A stretch of DNA of 64,000 nt, taken from the NCBI GenBank assembly GCA_001692895.1, contig KV748224.1, positions 496,001 to 560,000 on the forward strand. Direction: 5' to 3'. The stretch's first letter is position 1; the number at the start of each line of letters is the position of its first letter. Shown piece after piece: positions 56,279-64,000 of the stretch. Source of the stretch: Cenococcum geophilum 1.58. Lineage: Eukaryota > Ascomycota > Dothideomycetes > Gloniales > Gloniaceae. The translations under genes and the position numbers were made by a program. The notes beneath the pieces were generated by a model, which had not been told where the DNA came from, ran no database searches, and saw only the letters and a program-made list of their open reading frames with translations.

Positions 56279-59219
56279 AAACACTAATAGTATATCTACG
56301 GTTTGATTTATATAGCTAAATCAGCCGCTAAGTTATAATTTAGTAGGTAGGAGGCCCGTGCGCTTAGTAGCATATAGATATTACCCTATATCTACAGTTG
56401 ATCTTTAATCGCTAGCAACGCCGCAGTAACGTTGCGCTCTTAATACCTATTAAGTGCTATATATAGAGCTATCTAAGGGCTCTCTACTCGCATTAGGATA
56501 GTAAGAATTGGCTATAGGTTAATAGAGATATTTACGTTTTAGATTAGGCGCCGCTATTATATAAATACCTCACTAAAACTTATACCGCACTAAAATAAGC
56601 CCCTAAGGGGCTATAGATAAAGGCTTTAAGAGGACTCCTTAGAAGTTAAATATATATACTATTTTAAAGCTTTTCTACCCGCTTAAAGCCGTTTATAAAG
56701 CTAATTTAGTAAGCACTGTATTTGCTCCTACTATTAATTAACTTACTATATAGCCGCTTCCTTACTAACCCTTTAGGCCTACGCGACCTACCTAATCTCC
56801 TTAATAACTTTAAGCTATAGGGAGTACTATTAGAGCTCGTTCTGCCAGCTAGCCCACTATTTGCTGCCCTATTTAGAATTTAGCGCTACTATAGAAGGAT
56901 TACCTCTAAGCCCTTTAGTTTACTCGCGCTAAAGGGCCCGTATAGACTTTACTATACGGCACATATAATATGCGGGCGGCTACTTAGGCGGCTGCTCGGG
57001 CTTAGGCCCTTACTACAGCTATAGCTATAGCTATAGCTGCGGCGGCGCTAGCAAAGGGGAAGCTATAGCGCTTACCTAGGCCGATATATCCTAGCTTAAT
57101 TCCGTAACAAATAAAGGCGCCGGTAAACGCGCCGTTGGTAGATATACTATTAGTAGGTATGCTATTAGACGCGAATATACGGATGCCGAAGGGACCTTAA
57201 GCTAAAAGGTAAGGCTGCCGGATATAAATAATTAAAGCTATAAAGACTGCGCCTACTAGAACTCGGCTATACGGTTAAATAACGCCTATAGCTCGCGTGC
57301 TTAGGCGTTTATAGTCTTTAAGTGGTTTGCAATAGCTAGCACGGCCTAGTAGAGTATTAATAGCTGGCTAGGGCCTTCTTCCTCCTACTATAGGCAGGCT
57401 TTAACCTTCCGCGTAAAGGGTAAATAGGCCTTATACTAGAAGACTAGGTAGTTCTATATAGGGCTGCTTAGGAACATCTCGTAGAGAACTACTAAGTTTT
57501 ATAAGATAACCTCCCGGAGATAAAATAGGAGGTTTATAGCGCTTATAGCTATAAGGTTATTAACCTAGCTAACCTAAGGGCTAAACTAACCCTTTTAGAC
57601 GTTTAGCTCTAGCTAGATTATTAACAGTAGTATATTAAGGGGGGCAACGCTTACCCTATAAATCTTAAAGCAGCCTATCTACGGTAAATAGCCGGCCATT
57701 GTCCGTATAAACTCCCGTAGTAGTAAGTTTAAGTAATAGTTAACCATCTACTCCTAGTTCTACCTACTAGCGCGTTTAATCTAGTCCTTACTAACCCCTT
57801 TTAGCTCCGCTGTTTTAGCGCTAGCGCTTTACCTAATATAGGTTTTCTTCTATAAGAAGACGCTAACGGCCTAAAATGCCTTAGTAATCTACTCCCGCTG
57901 CGAGTTATATGAGAAGGCTATCTTACGGTCCCTAGCGCTGCTCTTAATTAGGCGGATATTATACCACGCTAACCGCTTACTAAAGTTTAAAAACAGCTTA
58001 TTGCTAAGGTCCTAGCGGTATAGGAGGTAGAAAGTTAGCCTACTAAGTATATAGATAAGCGGCTTCTTATTACATAAAGCTCCAATAGTCTTAAGGCGGC
58101 TATACTAGTTTTACTTACTGGCGCGTGTAATAAATATTAGGGGCATATAGCGCGTAGGACCTTTCCCCTTAAACTTAAAGGTAAATAGGTTTAAGATCTT
58201 AGCGGAGCGCCTATTACCGCCGTGGGTAAGTATATAGTGGCCTAGTAGGATATCTATAAGCGTATAGAGGTAGCATTCTAGTAAGGAGTCTCCGCGGGCC
58301 TATAGCTTGCAGCAAATACTCTTAAACTCGTCCTCCGTATATCCGTTAAGTAGTGTGTCTCTACCCTTATCTATAAACTACTCCTTTTTCCACTACGCAT
58401 CCCTCCGTTATAGAACCTTTAGGTAATCCCTAATATTATCCTCCCGTAGGGACTAGTGGCTATTTATCCTTATATCCTTCTGCGTCTAGTAAAGGTCTAT
58501 TAGGGTAGTAATATAGCCGCAAACTAAGCGTTAGGAGAGCCGCGTCTTATCCTAGGGCATATTATTACTAGCCCTACGGCTTTTTTCTTTTAGTAGCTGG
58601 CCTATAACCTCCTTAATAAGAAAAAGAAGTAGCTTCTCTTCTATAACGGTATTGCTGTTATAGTACTACTTCCGCTTATAAAAGGCCTAGGAAGACGCGC
58701 GTTAGTTATAAGTATATTACTCTATAAAGCACCTACCTACTTACCTTAAACTTTTTCTGCTTTAGCTTATAATTTAGAGATATATTTTTAGGTCTCTTAG
58801 AACGCGTAAGGGTAAGGATACTCTACGCGTTAGCGCATAGTTCGGTATTATTTACGATGTTAATCTTTACGCGACTAATTAATGGTATTTTTAAGATACG
58901 TAGGACGCTGCTAGAGAAGCTACGCTATAAGGGGGGATTCCTATTTTCCTATATACGCAGATATAGACTAAGGAGGAGAGGTAGAGAAAGCATACTTACT
59001 AAATAAGTGATCTTACCGCATAGGGTAAATAAATGGGCGCATGGCTAGGCCAATAGGCTAATAGTACGCGCGTATTAGCGACTTGATTAGTAGGGGTAAA
59101 GATATTTAAAGATGTCCACGGCTTAGCTATAGGCTCGGCTGTAGATATCCGCGAATATTAATAGGGGTTATATGTGTTACGTACGGCTCAGCGACTAAGC
59201 GGGCGCTTAGCTAAGCTAT
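56279..59219 (-). repeat. Crypton array unit 2 (2941 bp)
   Basis: Full length by comparison with canonical unit features: it keeps the 29-bp block (58107-58135) missing in unit 1 and the 72-bp block missing in unit 3. Its base states group with unit 4. The presumed start codon is ATA (about 58886). Confidence 0.85.
56710..58890 (-). pseudogene. Crypton recombinase with GCR1_C-like domain, unit 2
   Basis: Same protein as in unit 1, with the segment G-P-T-R-Y-M-P-L-I-F-I-T-R-A-S-K-Q-N readable across 58105-58165. This is the canonical continuation between the R-R-S block and the C-terminal half of the recombinase. The GCR1_C-like part is at about 56865-56950. RIP has hit this unit harder (start ATG to ATA, GGC to GCT changes, many TAA/TAG). 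Confidence 0.68.
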
Positions 59220-62088
59220 AAACACCAATAGTATATCCACGGTTTGATTTGTATGGCTAAATCAGCCGCTAAGTTACAATTTGGCAGGCAGGAGGCCCGT
59301 ACGCTTAGTAGTATATAAATATTACCCCATATCTATAGTCAATCTTTAATCACTAGCAACGCCGTAGCAACGTCACGCTCTTAATACCCGTTAAGCGCTA
59401 TACGTAGAGCTATCTAAGGGCTCTCTACTCGTACTAGACTAGTAAGAATTAGCCATAGGTTAATAGAGATATTTGCGTTTTAGATTAGGCGCTACTATTA
59501 TATAAGTACCCCACTAAAACTTATACCGCACTAAAATAAGCCCCTAAGGGGCTATAGATAAAGGCTTTAAGAGGACTCCTTAGAAGTTAGATATATATAC
59601 TATTTTAAAGCTTTTTTACCTACTTAAAGCCGTTTACAAAGCTGATTTAGTAAGCACTATATCCGCTCCTGCTGTTAATTAACCTACTATATAGCCGCTT
59701 CCTTACTAACCCTCTAGGCCTACGCGACCCACCTAATCTCCTTAATAACCTTAAGCCGTAGGGAGTACTATTAAAGCTTATTCTGCCGGCCAGCCCGCTA
59801 TTTACTGCCCTATTTAAAATCTAGCGCTGCTATAAAAGGATTACCTCTAAGCCCTTTAGTCTACTCGGGCTTAGGCCCTTACTACGGCTATAGCTATAGC
59901 TATAGCTACAGCGGCGCTAGCGAAGGGGAAGCTATAGCGCTTACCTAGGCCAATATATCCTGGCTTAATTCCGTAATAAATAGAGGCGCTAGTAAACGCG
60001 CTGTTGGTAGACGTACTGTTAGTAGGTATGCCGTTAGACATAAATATATAAATACTAAAGGGACCTTAAGCCAAAAGGTAAGGCTACTAGACGTAAGCAA
60101 TTAAAGCTATAAAGACTGCGCCCACTAAGACTCGGCTATATAGTTAAATAACGCCTATAGCTTGCGTACTTAGGCGTCTATAGTCTTTAGGCGGTCTATA
60201 ATAGCCGGCACGGCCTAGTAGAGTATTAATAGCTAGCTAGGGCCTTCTTCCTCCTACTATAGGCAGGCTTTAACCTTCCGCGTAAAGGGTAGATAGGCCT
60301 TATACTAGAAGACCGGGTAGTTCTATATAGGGCTACTTAGGAATATCTTACGGAGGACTACTAAGTCCTATAGGATAACCTCCCGGAGATAAAATAGGAG
60401 GTTTATAGCGCCTATAGCTATAAGGTTGTTAACTTAGCTAACTTAAGGGCTAAACTAACCCTTCTAGATATCTAGCTCTGGCTAGATTGTTAACAGTAGT
60501 ACGTTAGGGGGGGCAACGCTTGCCCTACGAATCTTAAAGCAGCCTATTTACGGTAAATAGCCGGCCATCGTCCGCATAAACTCCCGCGGTAGTGAGTTTA
60601 AGTAATAGCCAACTATCTACTTCTAGTTTTACCTACTAGCGCGTTTAATTTGGTCCTTGCTAACCCCTTTTAGCTCCGCTGTTTTAGCGCTAGCGCTTTA
60701 CCTAATATAGGTCTTCTTCTATAAGAAGACGCCGATGGCCTAGAATACCTTAGTAACTTACTCCCGCTATAAGTTATATAAAAAGGCCGTCTTACGGTCC
60801 CTAGCGCTGCTCTTAATTAGGCGGATATTATACCATACTAACTACTTACTAAAGTTTGGGAACGGCTTATTACTAAGGTCCTAGTGGTATAAAAGGTAGA
60901 AAGCTAGCCTGCTAAGTATATAGATAAGCGGCTTCTTATTACGTAAAGCTCTAATAGTCTTAAGGCGGCTATACTAGTTTTGCTTATTAGCGTGTGTAGT
61001 AAATATTAGGGGTATATAGCGCGTAGGACCTTCCCCCTTAAACTTAAAGGTAAATAGGTTTAAGATCTTAGCGGAGCGCCTATTACCGCCGCGGGTAAGT
61101 ATATAGTGGCCTAGTAGGATATCCACGAGCGTACGGAGGTAGTATTCTAGTAAGGAGTCTCCGCGGGCCTATAGCTCGCGGTAGACACTCTTAAACTCGT
61201 CCTCTGTATATCCGTTAAGCAGTATATTTCTACCCTTATCTATAAACTACTCCTTTTCCCACTACGCATCCCTCCGTTATAGAACCTTTAGGTAATCTCT
61301 AATATTATCCTCCCGTGGGGACTAATAGCTATTTATTCCTATACCCTTCTACATCCGGTAAAGGTTTATTAGGGTAGTAACATAGCTATAAACTAAGCGC
61401 TAGGAGAGCCGCGTCTTATCCTAGGGTACGTTATTGCTAGCCTTATAGCTTTTTCCTTTTAGTGGCTGGCCTATAACCTCCTTAATAAGGAAAAGAAGTA
61501 GCTTCTCTTCCGTAACAGTATCGCCGTTATAGTACTACTTCCGCTTATAAAAGGCTTAGGAAGACGCGCATTAGTTATAAGTATACTACTCTATAAAGTA
61601 CCTACCTACTTACCTTAAACTCTTTCTACTTTGGCTTATAATTTAGAGATATATTTTTAGGTCTTTTGGAACATATAAGGGTAAGGATACTCTGCGCGTT
61701 AGCGCGTAGTTTGGTATTATTCGCGACGTTAATCTTTACGCGACTAATTAACGGCATTTTTAAGATATATAGGACGCTGCTAGAGAAGCTGTGCTATAAG
61801 GGGGGGTTCCTATTTTCCTATATACGCAGATATAGACTAAAAAGGAGAGGTAGAGAAAGTATACTTACCGGATAAGTAATCTTACCGTATAGGGTAAATA
61901 AACAGGCGCACGGCTGGGCCAATAGGCTAATAGTACGCGCGTATTAGCGACTTAATTAGTAGGGGTAAAGACATTTAAAGATGTCCACGGTTTAGCTATA
62001 GGCTTAGCTATAGATATCCGCGAATGTTAATAGGGGTTATATATATTATGTGCGGCTTAGTAACTAAGTAGGCGCTTAGCTAAGCTAT
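59220..62088 (-). repeat. Crypton array unit 3 (2869 bp)
   Basis: Carries the 29-bp block but lacks 72 bp at about 59864 (between CTACTCGGGC and its upstream partner CTCGCGC). That removes 24 codons between the GCR1_C-like domain and the low-complexity segment, in frame. Diagnostic bases group with unit 1. Confidence 0.85.
59650..61757 (-). pseudogene. Crypton recombinase with GCR1_C-like domain, unit 3
   Basis: An ATG is kept at 61757-61755, in the same context as unit 1. The recombinase blocks are the same, and the 29-bp segment is present (about 60991-61020). The in-frame 72-bp deletion shortens the junction to the GCR1_C-like domain. The 69-codon plus-strand opening 61666-61875 runs across the start region on the other strand and is a shadow. 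Confidence 0.68.
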
Positions 62089-64000
62089 AAACACTAATAA
62101 TATATCTACGGTTTAATTTATATAGCTAAATCAGCTACTAAGTTATAATTTGGCAGGTAGGAGGCCTATGCGCTTAGTAGCATATAGATATTACCCTATG
62201 TCCACAGTTAATCTTTAATCGCTAGCAACGCCGCAGTAACGTCGCGCTCTTAATACCTATTAAGCGCTATACGTAGAGCTATCTAAGGGCTCTCTGCTCG
62301 CACTAGGATAGTAAGAATTAGCTATAGGTTAATAGAGATATTTACGTTTTGGATTAGGCGCCGCTATCGTATAAATACTCCACTAAAACTTATACCGCAC
62401 TAAAATAAGCCCCTAAGGGGCTATAGATAAAGGCTTTAAGAGGACTCCTTAGAAGTTAGATATATATACTATTTTAAAGCTTTTTTATCCGCTTAAAGCC
62501 GTTTATAAAGCTAATCTAGTAAGCACTGTATTCGCTCCTGCTGTTAATTAACTTACTATATAGCCGCTTCCTCGCTAACCCTTTAGGCCTACGCAACCCG
62601 CCTAATCTCCTTAATAACCTTAAGCTATAGGGAGTACTATTAGAGCTCGTTCTGCTAGCTAGCCTACTATTTACTACCCTATTTAGAATCTAGCGCTACT
62701 ATAGAAGGATTACCTCTAAGCCCTTTAGTTTACTCGCGCTAAAGGGCCCGTATAGACTTTACTGTACGGCATATATAATATACGGGCGGCTGCTTAGGCG
62801 GCTGCTTAGGCTTAGGCCCTTGCTATAGTTATAACTATAGCTATAGCTACGGTGGCGCTAGTAAAGGGGAAGCTATAGCGCTTACCTAGGCCAATATATC
62901 CTAGCTTAATTCCGCGATAGATAAAGGCGCTGGTGGACGCGCTGTTAGTAGATATACTGTTAGTAGGTATGCCGTTAGACGCGAATATATAGATACCGAA
63001 GGGACCTTAAGCTAAAAGGTAAGGCTGCCAGATATAAGTAATTAAAGCTATAAAGACTGCGCCTACTAGAACTCGGCTATACGGTTAAATAACGCCTATA
63101 GCTTACGTGCTTAGGCGTTTATAGTCTTTAGGCGGTCCGCAATAGCCGGCACGGCTTAGTAGAATATTAATAACTAGCTAGGGCCTTCTTCCTCCTACTA
63201 TAGGCAGGCTTCGACCTTCTGCGTAAAGGGTAGATAGGCCTTATACTAGAAGACTAGGTGGTTCTATATGGGGCTGCTTGGGAACATCTTACGGAGGACT
63301 ACTAAGTCCTATAAGATAACCTCCTGGAGATAAAATAGGAGGTTTATAGCGCCTGTAGTTATAAGGTCGTTAACCTAGCTAACCTAAGGGCCAAACTAAC
63401 CCTTTTAGACGTTTAGCTCTAGCTAGATTATTAATAGTAGTATATTAGGGGGGGCGACGCTTGCCCTATAAATCTTAAAGCAGCCTATCTATAGTGAATG
63501 GCCAGCTATCGTCCGCATAAACTCCCGTAGTAGTAAGTTTAAGTAGTAGCTAACTATCTGCTCCTAGTTCTACCTACTAGCGCGTTTAATCTAGTCCTTA
63601 CTAACCCCTTTTAGCTCCGCTGTCTTAGCGCTAGCGCTTTACCTAATATAGGTTTTCTTCTGTAAGAAGACGCTAACGGCCTAAAATGCCTTAGTAACTT
63701 ACTCCCGCTATAAGTTATATAAGAAGGCTATTTTACAGTCCCTAGCGCTGCTCTTAATTAGGTAGATATTGTACCACGCTAACCGCTTGCTAAAGTTTGG
63801 AAACGGCTTATTACTAAGGTCCTAGCGGTATAGGAGGTAGAAAGTTAGCCTACTAAGTATATAGATAAGCGGCTTCTTATTACATAGAGCTCTAATAGTC
63901 TTAAGGCGGCTATACTAGTTTTACTTACTAGCGCGCATAGTAAATATTAGGGGTATATAGCGCGTAGGACCTTCCCCCTTAAACTTAAAGGTAAATAGGT
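62089..64000 (-). repeat. Crypton array unit 4, cut by the window edge
   Basis: 1912 bp visible, including the GCR1_C-like end, the Leu/Gln-rich segment and the C-terminal half of the recombinase, plus the 29-bp block at about 63935. The N-terminal third and any further units lie outside the window. Groups with unit 2. Confidence 0.85.

Larger units (their letters stand above)
53368..64000 (-). mobile_element. Head-to-tail tandem array of Crypton-like units (3.65 copies in window)
   Basis: Unit starts (AAACAYYAATAGTATRTC) lie at 53368, 56279, 59220 and 62089, giving lengths 2911, 2941 and 2869 bp; the last unit is cut by the window edge. Left of 53368 the homology stops abruptly, so this is the array border. 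Each unit codes on the minus strand for a protein with a tyrosine-recombinase-like core and a C-terminal GCR1_C-like domain, the architecture of fungal Cryptons (recombinase DNA transposons without RT). Cryptons insert through short recombination sites, and repeated insertion at an existing end or unequal crossing-over would both give such an array. All units are RIPped. Confidence 0.8.

Noticed and set aside
53368..64000. Ribosomal DNA or another housekeeping tandem array
   Set aside because: No rRNA-like sequence is visible; the units code for a recombinase/GCR1_C-like protein on the minus strand.
1..64000. CRISPR arrays, tRNA genes, rRNA genes, bacterial promoters or ribosome binding sites
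   Set aside because: No regularly spaced repeat-spacer pattern, no cloverleaf-like sequence and no prokaryotic gene organisation were seen; all tandem repeats have a different structure.

Overview
The window looks like a transposon graveyard from a filamentous ascomycete. It is AT-rich and strongly enriched in TpA, with CpA/TpG depleted. Related copies differ mostly by C-to-T and G-to-A transitions, and recognisable proteins are full of stops of the kind made from CAA, CAG, CGA or TGG. That is the signature of repeat-induced point mutation (RIP), a premeiotic process of filamentous fungi. I found no intact host gene, no rRNA or tRNA and no CRISPR. Nearly every ORF longer than 60 codons is a shadow or a chance opening. 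The annotation is therefore an annotation of dead mobile elements and of the order in which they landed.

Layout. 1-4209: Gypsy-1, minus strand, cut by the window edge. 4210-10471: complete Copia with 186-bp LTRs and a GTTTT target duplication. 10472-16410: a Tad-like LINE (LINE-1, plus strand), broken by a 2.07-kb non-autonomous LTR element (11649-13713) and by an inverted truncated LINE fragment (15200-15653). 16411-17400: minisatellite DNA with a solo LTR. 17435-17858: MITE. 18545-19420: a GC-normal island with no RIP. 19440-22792: fragments and LTR copies. 22793-30600: Gypsy-2, minus strand, split by LINE-2 (25544-28285), which is internally deleted and little RIPped. 30600-33408: fragments. 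33409-37550: LINE-4, plus strand, split by a piggyBac-like element (33950-36554) that itself carries a solo LTR. 38147-40810: a 2.7-kb inverted-repeat element. 40944-44734: LINE-3, minus strand, split by a DDE transposon. 44735-52640: Gypsy-3, minus strand, split by a MITE that was itself split by a Ngaro-type tyrosine-recombinase retrotransposon. 52667-52962: MITE. 53368-64000: head-to-tail tandem array of about 2.9-kb Crypton units.

The most notable structures are two unrelated tyrosine-recombinase systems. The first is the Ngaro-like element at 45204-50034, with split direct repeats (A1-ORFs-B1-A2-B2), a reverse transcriptase with an H-Y-L-D-D-type box and a recombinase with an H-x-F-R-type box. 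The second is the Crypton array. Its unit codes for a recombinase plus a GCR1_C-like domain, and its copies alternate between two sequence subtypes (units 1 and 3 against units 2 and 4), as if a two-unit block had been duplicated.

All calls come from reading and translating the sequence by eye. No database search or alignment program was run, and domain borders inside RIPped genes are approximate.
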